From assembly GCA_011800805.1 (NCBI GenBank), contig MPNW01000140.1, positions 117,138-181,137 on the forward strand: a stretch of 64,000 nucleotides of DNA, in the 5' to 3' direction. A model generated the notes under the pieces. It saw only the letters and a program-made list of their open reading frames with translations. It did no database searches and was not told where the DNA came from. The position numbers were made by a program, and so were the translations under genes. Source of the DNA: Hirudo medicinalis (taxonomy: Eukaryota > Annelida > Clitellata > Hirudinida > Hirudinidae). Positions 12,552-23,100 of the stretch are shown here, piece after piece; the first letter of the stretch is position 1; each line of letters begins with the position of its first letter.

Positions 12552-12934
12552 TTGTAAAGATGAAGGAACAAACGATGGAGAACCTGTTTGAGTTAGAGTA
12601 AATATTTGTTTGCATATCAAAGAAAACATATTTGAATTTTTGCCCTACATACGATCTTATGACAAATATTTATGAGGAACTGTAATGGAAACCCAACATT
12701 TAGATTGCCTTCATTTTACCAAATTGAAATTCATTTTCAGTGATAACAAAAGGGAACAAATATGGGTGTTGCTAGGGTATGTGCGGAAGACCACACAATA
12801 AAGTTCAGAACTTTGGAAGAAATGGCAAAAGCTGTGACGACCACCCCTCCATTCTTTCATCATGGCAGGGGACATACGTCCTCTAGAAGTGAAGTGGAGT
12901 TCTTAAATAAAATGAGATACGTGAAGTGTCATCT
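12552..12934 (+). pseudogene. DPH5 partial copy 1 (last exons)
   Basis: Diverged copy of 11570-12000, covering DPH5 exons 6 to 8 with their introns. It retains AAAGATGAAGGAACAAAC, GAGGAACTGTAATGG and the acceptor plus start of the last exon (TTTCAGTGATAACAAAAG). Most of exon 7 is deleted. The last-exon part carries substitutions and small insertions (for example GAAGTGAAGTGGAG). Introns are kept, so this arose by DNA duplication and not retrocopying. It has no start codon region and cannot make an enzyme. Confidence 0.85.
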
Positions 12935-12945
12935 TTTAATTGAAT

Positions 12946-13266
12946 TGGTCTGGGGCTAGGTGATACTGATATTACCTTAAAGGGTTTAAAATTGATCAAA
13001 GCTGCTCATAAAATTTAGTGACACAACTGAAGTTGCACTCTTAGTTGTGGGGGATCCATTTGGGTATGGTTCCCTCTAGAACCAGTTAAAATTGCCTAAC
13101 ATTACATTCATCTCTGGAGCAATTTTGTAGAGCAACAATGCATACCAATCTCTTGCTAAAAACTAAAGAGATAGGCATTGAAGTTGTCCACAATCTTGAT
13201 TGCCATAGGATGCTGTGGTCTACAGATGTCTGGCAACATTTTTTATCAAAATCTGTACTTTGAAAC
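12946..13266 (+). pseudogene. DPH5 partial copy 2 (first exons, deleted)
   Basis: Diverged copy of DPH5 exon 1 and exons 3 to 5 start. It opens with GGGGCTAGGTGATACTGATATTACC, jumps from the middle of exon 1 directly into exon 3 sequence, keeps the exon 3-4 intron (CTCTAGAACCAGTTAAAATTG), and runs through exon 4 into the following intron (TCTGGCAACATTTTTTATCAAAAT) before breaking off. There is no methionine start and the frame is broken. Confidence 0.85.
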
Positions 13267-13434
13267 ATGCTAGGGTATGTGCAAAAGACCACACAATAAA
13301 GTTCAGAACTTTGGAAGAAATGGCAAAAGCTGAGACGACCACCCCTCCATTCTTTCATCATGGCAGGGGACATACGTCCTCTAGAAGTGAAGTGGAGTTC
13401 TTAAATAAAATGAGGTACGTGAAGTGTCATCTTT
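13267..13434 (+). pseudogene. DPH5 partial copy 3 (last exon)
   Basis: A second copy of the DPH5 last exon, nearly identical to that in copy 1 (both have CTAGGGTATGTGC, AAAGACCACACAATAAAG or close variants, and GAAGTGAAGTGGAGTTC). It is fused directly to the end of copy 2. Its closeness to copy 1 compared with the intact exon shows that copy 1 was itself duplicated after diverging. Confidence 0.85.
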
Positions 13435-13534
13435 TAATTTCAAACAAAAATGATCAAAATAAAGTTGGTTTTGCCTTTTTTTTTTATAAGTGTACAACTC
13501 GGGTTATGGAGAAATCAATCATGTCCTCGTTTGT

Positions 13535-14301
13535 TCACTTGGTAGCAGGCTTCTTGGGATTAACAGGCTGTCCCTTTTCCTTACCCCTAAGCTTTACCTC
13601 TGCATCAAAATGAGATAAATAGGTTAATCTGGTGTATCTTTAAATATATAAGTTGCAATAAGGTTACATACCAAGAATTTTTTCCATCTTTGCAAGAATA
13701 GCTTGGCTTGGGATTGCTCTTCCATTCTCGTAATCATTCACAACCTGTGGTTTCTCATTAATTTTCTGGAAACAATGGGAAAAATGACTCAATAGATCAC
13801 GGCATAAGTTGATGAGTTTTAAAATAATTACTGTTGCCAAGTCTTTTTGTGTGAGACCTTTGGCCTGCCTGGATTGTTGAATTAGCCGGGCAACATCAAC
13901 AGGAACTGTGTTGTGGTGCAATTCCTCAGTTTCTCTGTCTAGTTTTGCAGTGTTCTTATCAATTTGATGCTGCTTGTTTTGACCAGCATTATCTAATAAC
14001 AAATGAAAGTAGTCAAGATATATTTCCTCATTCGGAAATGCTTTTATAGATTTACTTACACTTCTTTGCAGTGTCAATTTCTAGTCCCTTCCTTTGAGCA
14101 GCGTTTATAGCCTGTCAAACGGCAATGCCACGTTAAACAATATTTTCAAATTCCAGCCATTTACAATTTATCTACAGTACAACTTTTAATTATCTATTCC
14201 AGAAAACGGTGAATTTTAAAAACCTGGGTCGACTTTAACTGCGACGCCCTGGGTGTCTTCTTCCTAAGAATGGTAACTTCGTCCCAAGCACATTCAGCCA
14301 T
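13535..14301 (-). CDS. EDF1: Endothelial differentiation-related factor 1 / MBF1
   Basis: Transcriptional coactivator bridging TBP and bZIP-type activators; the family also acts on collided ribosomes. Five exons (minus): 14301-14224, 14111-14060, 13992-13832, 13765-13672, 13599-13535; phases agree, giving 149 residues, the usual size. The N-terminus reads [15 protein letters not shown]; then [14 protein letters not shown]; then the Cro/C1-type helix-turn-helix ([38 protein letters not shown]); and a basic tail ending in PKKPATK. The 3' end lies about 100 bp from the last DPH5 fragment. It is head to head with the MPP1-like gene. Confidence 0.96.
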
Positions 14302-15542
14302 TGTTAATCTTTCTCAAATTTGATATACTTGCAAGCGTAATCGAGAACCAAGACAAATGAAGCGGACGAAAATATCCCAAACCGACACACCGTTGCAAGT
14401 TATGATGAAAGAAAATGAATAACTCTAGATTCTAGAAATTTTAAAATTATATAGCACTTTATAATTTTATAATTTTATTAAATCTAAATTTGTCATTTTA
14501 TTTCTCTATTCTATAATATTTAAATCTTACTCATATTTAAACGAGTAGTTTAATTGTTAATAGCTTGAATAACATACTTTGTTAAAGCTATCATCAAATG
14601 CAATCAGGGCTGCCGACAGAAATTTCGCGCCACGGCGGCTTACGAGTCCCTACATTATGTCAATTTGGTAATGGAAAAGCAAACAAAATGTTTTAAAGCC
14701 CGGGCGGATCCCAAGAAATTGCCGGGCCCTTGGGCAATTTCCCACCTGCCCCTTCTCGGATGCCCTGAATGCAATGAAATAACTATTATGATGATTAGCA
14801 CATCAGACCTAATCAATGTGTTCTACAATAATTTCCTGGATACTGGAAAATGTTTTGCTTAGCGCAAATGCATTTATATTGATTATAATTTGATAATGAC
14901 CAGACCATAAACTTTAATCAAACATATTTTGGGCAGATTTTGATTCCTCTATTATTACTAAACCAAAACCCTTGTTACGGTTATGATCTTATTCATAGAT
15001 TGCCTCTTACAACAAACACCACATTCTAAATTTGAATTTTTCAATTATTTATTAGGTGACTAAGTCCTAAGAGAATAAATTTTGATTCTGGTCGTTAGAG
15101 TTCCACAAAATCACTGGCTTAATGCTGCCTGTCCCTCCGCATACTCCTTGATATTTATATTTATTCAAAATAAGCAAAGTTACAATATACGAAATAATTT
15201 AGGTTTACGCATGGTGTAATATATATAATATATGTTATGTTTGTGTGCTGCATACATTCACCTATATATGTTCACGAGATGTGGACGACTGCTACCAACG
15301 TCTTGTGCGCATGGGAAATTTGGCAGACTAATTCAGGAATATGATTGCGTTAAACTTTAATTGTTTTTTCGCAAAAACCTGGGTTATATTTGCTGGGTTT
15401 GGTGCAAAAATCTAATCTCCAAAATGGTATGTGCCGGATTACGGTCTTTATGAAATTGACATTCTTTAAAGCGAGTATCTTGTTACAGAGCAGAAAATAA
15501 AGTATCGGCACATTACATTGTTACTTTATTCTCGCTTTTAGT
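14302..15542. other. EDF1 / MPP1-like intergenic region
   Basis: No coding sequence apart from the MITE at 14605-14767. The EDF1 promoter should be at the left edge. A TTTTAG just before the MPP1-like ATG could be a splice acceptor, with ATG|GTATGT near 15425 as a possible upstream donor, so a noncoding or short first exon of the MPP1-like gene may start around 15300-15425. I see no L27 domain sequence here. Confidence 0.4.
14605..14767. mobile_element. hAT-type MITE with 8-bp target duplication
   Basis: A 163-bp GC-rich insertion begins CAGGGCTGCCGAC and ends CTCGGATGCCCTG, imperfect terminal inverted repeats (10 of 13 positions). It is flanked on both sides by AATGCAAT (14597-14604 and 14768-14775). 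An 8-bp duplication with CAGGG ends is diagnostic of hAT-superfamily transposition. There is no transposase frame, so it is non-autonomous. The internal GGGCCC and GGGCAATTT words are typical of this class. The open frame seen across it (from 14665) is incidental. Confidence 0.85.
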
Positions 15543-18500
15543 ATGGACGAGTTTTCTAGGATAAAAGTTGTCCATTTTCAAAAAAATTACGATGAAGCCC
15601 TGGTAATCATTCTTTATATAGCTTAAGTCCACTTCGGATTTGTGTGAAATAATTAGAGGATAAGTCAATTTGTGTTTTTGGCCTGCAGGGGATCACGTTG
15701 AGAGTTAATGAGAATGGTCATTGCATTGTGGCAAGGATAATGCATGGAGGATTAATCCATCAGCAAGGTAGGTATTTCTGTAAGCATTATTTTATCATAT
15801 TTTTTTCATTTCTCATTATATACATGATGATTATTTTAGATGTCTCACCCATTGGTAAATATACCTTTTTCTTGTAGGAATTCTCCATATTGGTGATAGA
15901 ATTATGGAAGTAAATGACTTGGATGTTCAGGGCTTAACAGTAGAAGTTCTTCAAAAAATGCTTGTAAACAATTTTTAGTGTAGTTCCAATTAATGTACTT
16001 AATTATACCTTAATTATACTTACATGAATTTCAAAGTGAGATAAATAATGAAGCTCATTTTTGAATCAGAGAGATCTTTGTGGTAGTATCTCATTGAAGA
16101 TTATCCCAAGTTATAGGTGCACCCCCAATCAGTGTGAGGTATATGATTTTCGGTTGTTGTGCTTGATTTTTAAGGAGTTTAATTGAGTTTTGCTACAGAT
16201 ATTTGTCAGAGCTCTTTTCAACTATGACCCAAATGTGGATGACTTGATTCCTTGTGCACAAGCTGGAATAAGTTTCTGCATTGGTGACATACTCCAGGTA
16301 ATCAGTAAGGATGATCACAACTGGTGGCAAGCAAGGCATTGGTATCCCTCAAGTCGAGGAGATTGCAGAAGGAATGATTCTGGGAACTATTACGGCGTTA
16401 GTGACAGCGCCGGCAGTTTTGGTATTCGGGGTGTCACATTTACATGCTCTGAAGACAACTGTGGGACTGCAAAGCCGTGCAGATACAATGGAAATGAGTG
16501 CACCAGAGTTTCATACATTGGTGGTGGTTATTCTAGTTTCAAAGGACAGAAACAAATTGAATATCCACATTCCACTTATCCTCCATCTTCTTTCTCCTCT
16601 CCATCTCCATCTGCTTCAAGCTGGCAACCGGCCGGATTAATTCCTTCCCCTGAACTTCAAGAATGGAGGATGACCTGTGCTGCCATAGAAAGGGGCAAGA
16701 GATGCAAAACTGGTACGTCTGTGAATGTGGATGAAAAAAGAGAAGTACGAGACGAGTCACCATATTGGATCATTACTTTTCAGTGAACTGCTCATGGTTT
16801 GGGTTGAAGAAGAAGTTGCACAAGTGCGCAAACAAGAGTGCCTCTGGTACAGCGGACAGTCAGGAGCTGCTGACCTATGAGGAGGTGGTGAGGCTCCCAA
16901 GGTTTCACAGGAAAACGCTTGTTCTCCTAGGTCTGGAAAGATTCAAATTTCATATTCTAATACTTAATGAAGATATTGATTGTAATCTTGACCTTTAGAG
17001 TAAAATAAATCATGTTATATTATTTTTAATTGGGCTATTTATGTTCTCGATCAAAATTCAGGTGCACATGGAGTTGGCAGACGACACATAAAGAACACTT
17101 TAATAAGCATGTTTCCAAAAAGATTTGCCTATCCCGTACCTCGTAAGGCTTTATATTTAAATTTTACTTATTTTATTCAAATACATTTTATTTTGTTTCT
17201 AGGAATTTAGAATTAACATGAAATTCTAATTATTTCTTGGACAGTTTCATTTTCAAATAGATAATTGTATGATTTATCAAAATGATTAGTTTTTTTTGCT
17301 GTGAATAAAATTTGTATTACATCATTTTTATGGATTTTGTGATATTTTCTGTCTTTGATAATTCTTAGAACCAGACTGCTGTAGGCATTAATTTCTTATT
17401 CTATTACCATGTAAGATACCACTCGACCTGCAAGAAAGGATGAAGAACATGGTAAAACCTACTTCTTTGTGACACATGAGCAGATGATGGCTGATATTGC
17501 TGCTCACAAGTACCTTGAATATGGTACACACGAGGATGCCATGTATGGTACCAAACTGGATACCATCCATCACATTCACAATTTGGGACTCATTGCCATC
17601 TTGGATGTTGAGCCTCAGGTTGTTTATTTTCTAAATCAATGTTCATGTTGCATTGAAGGTACATATGTTAACATAATATATTATGTTAGCATGTTTTAGC
17701 ATAAGCATGCCCATCCTACAATAACTTGAATTTGTTCATACTAATATGAATTAAACCTTGGATCATTAAACTTTCCTTTTAATGAAAAGCTTCTGGGAAC
17801 CAAGAAAGATGTTAGTATGCAAGCAATATTCCAATAGTTATTACCCCCTCTGTTATTCCTTCATTTTCACTCCTTAGTTCAACTATTTCAGCACATCAAA
17901 ATTTCATACTCCCATTCAAACTTGATTTCAAAATAATTTTATTTCCTGAAACAAAACTTTACTTTCATCCTTACTCAAGATGGAAATTCACAAATTTCTT
18001 TGTTACTCCTTTCTGGATTTTGAGTTCTTTTTATTTATTCTGTCGTTTCCTTGGTCACATTTTGTGTTTTTGTATGATTTTGTATGTTTTCTAATTAGTG
18101 AAAAGCTTAACAGTGGATGTGACATTTAGAACAATGGAATTGATACATTGATGAATTTATTGTAAAAGTTAAAATGAGTTAAAGAATACTAAAAAGAAAA
18201 CGATTCTCATCCAGAACTGATAGATTTTGATTACTTTGTTTGGCACTCAATTTAAGGCATTGAAGACTTTGAGGAATGCAGAATTTTCTCCATATGTGGT
18301 CTTTGTTTCACCCCCAAATCTATCTCCCACCTTTGACGTAAGTCTCCTTTACTTAGCTTATTTTTTAAACAGACCATCTTTTAGTTTACGCTATCGTTTA
18401 GGAAGACAATCTGGATACCATGCTAACCGAGAGTGAGGACCTCGAGAACCAATACGGCTGCTTTTTTGATCTGAAGATTGTCAATAATGATATCGATGAA

Positions 18501-18578
18501 ACCATTCAGATCATTCTCTCTGCCCTTGATGAAGCCACCACACAGCCTCAGTGGATTCCAATAAATTGGGTGTTTTGA
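15543..18578 (+). CDS. MPP1: MPP1/p55-like membrane-associated guanylate kinase
   Basis: Scaffold protein linking membrane proteins to the cortical cytoskeleton. Eleven exons: 15543-15602, 15689-15767, 15878-15963, 16070-16138, 16199-16341, 16621-16712, 16784-16930, 17062-17142, 17416-17618, 18257-18337, 18402-18578; phases agree, 405 residues. PDZ covers residues about 1-95 ([19 protein letters not shown]), SH3 about 99-165 ([21 protein letters not shown]), then a basic hook and guanylate-kinase-like domain about 218-405 ([36 protein letters not shown]). [13 protein letters not shown] and the loop after RKTLVLLG place it nearest MPP1. The ATP loop is degenerate, as in inactive MAGUKs. No L27 domain is found upstream. 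Intron 5 (279 bp) lacks stops and is in frame. Confidence 0.93.
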
Positions 18579-20123
18579 TGTTAAAAGCCATTACCATTTT
18601 AGCTGTCACAACCAAAACAATAATTTTGTAACTAATAAATATTATAGATTCTTTAGTAGTTTAAATATTTTCTTGTCAAGGATTCATAGTTTGGCACTTT
18701 GAGGTTCCAAATCTCATCAGATCTTGTCTCTGAAAGTTATTAAGGACTTGATCAATTATTTATTAGTCATTTTTAAAAAGTGTTTAGAGTTTCCATTTGA
18801 ATGTCTCTGTTTTTCTCTGCATAAAATGATGGCTTTCTTTGGTAATTGATTGAATGGGCTTCTCTTGGTATCTTCGATGATAATGTGCACACTCGTTTCA
18901 TGATGGTCTGCCTACTGAATATCTGACCAGTTTTATTAGTTGGCATGCACAGGGGCTCAATCATTCCTAGCACAACTTATTTATTAGTCCTTTCAAGTTC
19001 TGGTCAGCAGTCGAGGTACTGTTGCAAATGCTGTCCTGTATGTTCGGTGCTCGGCTAGATGATGTTCAAACACAACCACATCGCACACATAGCATAGATC
19101 GGTCAAAGATTGTCATTTATTCAATGGAGTTTTCGTTTTTGAATGTTTTATTAGACCTATTTAAAACTCATAAGCAACCCTTCTAAGGGTTGATGATAAT
19201 CATAAGCAACCCTTCTAAGGGTTGATGATAATGGGTGCAGTTCTTTTATGAAAGAGTTAGATGTTCGATAACTAGCAAGAATATTTTTATGAAAGGTTTT
19301 AATTTGGTAGTTCTCATGACATTTTCCCTGCACCATTGTTGTAAATGAACTTGTCTAGAGGCAAGGTTTTCCAATGATTATCTCTTGTTTCATGAAGTTA
19401 GCGTTTTGCCACTTTCAAGCCTGTGGTTGTTGCTCTCCCTCATAATGCAGAATGGTTTTGTGATTCCTCAAACTCATCTGTGTGCTTTAAACATCGTCCA
19501 TACCTACAGTGAATTGTATTTGAATTTTGTTTCTAATTCTTCATGTATCTTTCGATGAATGAATGTGCAACTTGAGACAGACCATGTTTCAGTAACTGAT
19601 GTTTTGTCTAGCTTTCTGCAAATTGCTTCTGAAATGACACGAATTCTCCACTCCAGACGCTCCTCAGATGCTAACCTGTTAACAAGCACAACCACAAATG
19701 CAGACAACTTAGACAAGAAGTGGTTTTAAGCATATAACCTTTCATCTGAGCACACATACAATACAGGTAAATTTTAGTAATGAAATATGACAAACCTTAC
19801 AAAAGTAGCAGTGAAAATGTTTTCGTTTTTTTTGCGGTCAAAAGAATTTTGTGGAAAGAAATGCAAGCAAACTAAAAAGACTTTGCCATCACCCAGATGT
19901 GCAGGAATATATTTACAAACAACAGATAATGAAGCAAAATGAAATTTGAAATATTAAACACAAAATTTGTACTTCATTGTGCAAAGAATGGCCTAAGCGT
20001 AAACTGGCGACGTCATGGGTTTTGTCTTTTGGCCCATGAAACACGTAGAGCATGCAGCCACATAGATGAAACACAGACAGTGAGAATATTCCCATGCATA
20101 AATGATTATTAGAGTTTTAATAA
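18579..20123. other. Convergent intergenic region MPP1-like / NCSTN
   Basis: The two genes end toward each other here. No exon is supported. It includes 3' untranslated sequence of both and the 32-bp tandem repeat at 19169-19232. Minor open frames near 18773, 19504 and 19913 lack any recognisable content. Confidence 0.5.
19169..19232. repeat. Two perfect 32-bp direct repeats, each with a hairpin
   Basis: The 32-bp unit beginning CATAAGCAACCCTTCTAAGG occurs twice in exact tandem. Each unit holds the inverted repeat AACCCTT-CT-AAGGGTT, which could form a 7-bp stem in DNA or RNA. It lies downstream of the MPP1-like stop codon, possibly inside its 3' untranslated region. Exact identity of the two units points to recent duplication. 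Confidence 0.9.
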
Positions 20124-23100
20124 TCATATTTCTGTGCTCTTCAAGAGTCTGTGGTTGATGAAGATAACGGTTGGCAGGGATACGAAAATCACAGTTGCAC
20201 CAAGAAGAACTGTCTTTACCTGAACAAAGAGGAAAGCAAAGTTTTAGAAAGATGAGATTGTTGCAGATGGCACTACTCTCGATAAGATGCCGATCGAAAC
20301 AGTGGAATGATCGAGGGTTTCAACAACCTGAATAAATATGGGTTCCTTAACAGAGAAAATAATGAGAACCACTTGCCTCTTGCATATAACAAGGGAGGAG
20401 GAAAATGTCAATGCCAAAGGAAACCCATCTGCTTTCAGTCCACGATGGGTAGCCTGAATCTGTCCATAATTCTAATAATGGAAAGTTTAAAAATAAGTCC
20501 CCATGTATTGGCCATTTTACCGATGTCACCGCGCATGGTCGGCCACATCATATTTCATGAAGGAAGTATTATCACTGACCATCTTCTGTAAAAATGGGGG
20601 GCAGAGCAACAGGAAGGATGGTGTAAGCCTTGTAGCATAAAGGAGTCCTCTTTCCGTCATTGTCGAGAGGTCCTTTAAATTTGATGTACCTGGTACCCTA
20701 AAAACATAAATATGTGTCAATGCAAGAGCATAGCTAAACTAGCACAGAGAATATTTGACAATTCTTCAATCATTACTAAGTAACTAGGCTCTTAGATCAT
20801 TCCAATGTCACTGAGATGTGCAGAAGCTCTACATTCAATAATTCTATTAATAACCACCTTACACAAAATATTCTGAACATTTGTAGAATGACTGCATTGA
20901 AACCTAAATTGAATTCCAGAGTGAGTGATAAGCCGAAGCCCAAACCAGGACAACTCAAGCAAGCATAACAGTAGCAATCATAACTCAGAACACAAACATA
21001 ATTTGAAAGGGACTCAAAAGATTGGTTAAATACAAAATCAGTGTATTGCAGCTTTTGTGAATTTGCATGTGCATAGATGTTAATATGCAAAATAAATAAA
21101 TTTACATTGGGAAATCCTCCTCTCTTCTCACAGAAGGTCAAGTCCACAAGTTCTCCCAAGTTCTGAGCCAGTAAAGCTCGATGGGCAAAAATAGGGTAAT
21201 GCTTCTTATGCTCATTATATACTCCAGTGTATCTTGTCAAGAAGGCTGACTTTGCTGGTGTAAAAAGTGAACATAATCATGCAGACATTTGAAAGGTTTC
21301 AAAAGCTAAAATACTTCTCAATTGGTTGAACAGCATCCAAATCCAAGGAACAAAATTATCTCCATTAATTTGATCGTAAATATGTGCAAGTAACTAACTC
21401 TGACTCAATTCGCCATCTTCAAAGACGCTACTGTTGAGCAGTTCACAGTCTGCATCCTTGCCAAAGCAATAAAACAAATCCTCTATCTGAAAAATGTCAA
21501 GAATCTTTTCAGTGAGTGACGAACATATATCAACAACCCTTGGGGATGAATAAAGACAGCAAACTGACATAGCTGAGGTTGGCAGAGGGAACATCGTCGC
21601 AGGATGAGTCAGATGAACTGTTGGCCAATTGATAAATTGCACAAGCAACAATCTTGGCAATTTCTCCAATGTATGTCACTGTTGGACTGGTATCCTAAAG
21701 AAAAAATACATTTGTTTTGCTGTTGAAGTTTACAAGGCACTCGAATAAGGCATGCAAACAAACAAACAAACAAACAAACAAACAAACAAACAAAAATAAA
21801 GCCGATGCTAAGCTAAAATAAGCAAGCCAAACTCTAACAGATCCAAGGTCGTCAGTGCTGTTGAAAACATCCACATTGTCTTTGTCATCCAGGAAGCTGT
21901 TGTAAAACCTGTGAAAATATTAACAGAATTAAGTCAAATCTAAGCGATGAAGCAAGTTCGGACCATTAACCATAACAATCATGTTTTATTTTGCAAATGT
22001 CGTGCACTCGATAATGATCATCGTCGTCGTAATCATCATCATCACCTGTTGGTGAAAGCATCCCCGTGATTAGAAATGTAAACTCCAGCTATCTTGGGAT
22101 TGTTTTTCAGGAATGATTGAAGAGTTGAAGGAGGAATTTTATGACTAGCTTTCATCATTTTGACTTTGTTAGTCTGATTGACCAGAAGTGTCACCACCTT
22201 TTCAAGCTATCAAATGATAAAATAGTGTGCCATTCTCAATTAAAACAATTTTCGTGAGCATGATGATTGTGATGTGACTGAGTTGGCAGCCAAGATGTTA
22301 TTAAAGAAAGCCACCAAAATCCATGCAACTCACTTCTGCTCTGATTCCTTTATTGATCTCCTCATCTACATGTACCCAGGCTTTGTCCCTCTCCAAACTG
22401 TACTTGTGCACTCCGAGCTGTCCGAGCTCAATGATTGCCCTGATGCTGCTGATGTTGAGTTGGGAGATGCTTCCGGACTGCATGTCAAGAATGAACCTCG
22501 AGGACCCCATGTAGCCAAGAGATTCCTGGGAAGAGTTCAGAAGATCGTTGTAATTAGAAGGGGATGGAGAAAAAATGAATAACTAAATTAGTGGCTTACA
22601 TCAAGAAACAACATCAATATATAAATAGATGCTGAGTCTATGCCAACTTAACCGATGCAGACAAAAATTAAAAATTGTAATCCTATGCACTGCAAAACCT
22701 TTCTTAGCAAATAAGAGCAAAGCACCAAAATCTCGAGAGCAGTAACAATTTTTTACCCCTTGAAAAAGTGCAAACATGACTGGAGTTGAATCCAATTCCA
22801 GGCTGAGTTTCATTTTTCCAATGATTTGTGCAATTGCATGGAGAGCCACAAATCCTGTCATGGCGCTATCAAACCCGGGACTGATTCCATCAAACATGGA
22901 AAGAGCATCCATCTGACCGTTAAATTTTCACAAATGTGGAAATTAAAAGAAATTCAATTTTAATGGGGCTGATATTTATTTTGCTATAAGTATTAAAATC
23001 CGAACAAAGATGCAAATAGGAATCTACGTAAATTTAACTGTTAGCAATTTTAATGGAGACAACATTCAGTTATTAAACCCTTAATCGAGGTGTTCTCGCT

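Noticed and set aside
16311..16640. Second long open frame across the MPP1-like SH3 intron
   Set aside because: It is out of frame with both flanking exons, which align well with MPP1; the region is better explained as an intron.
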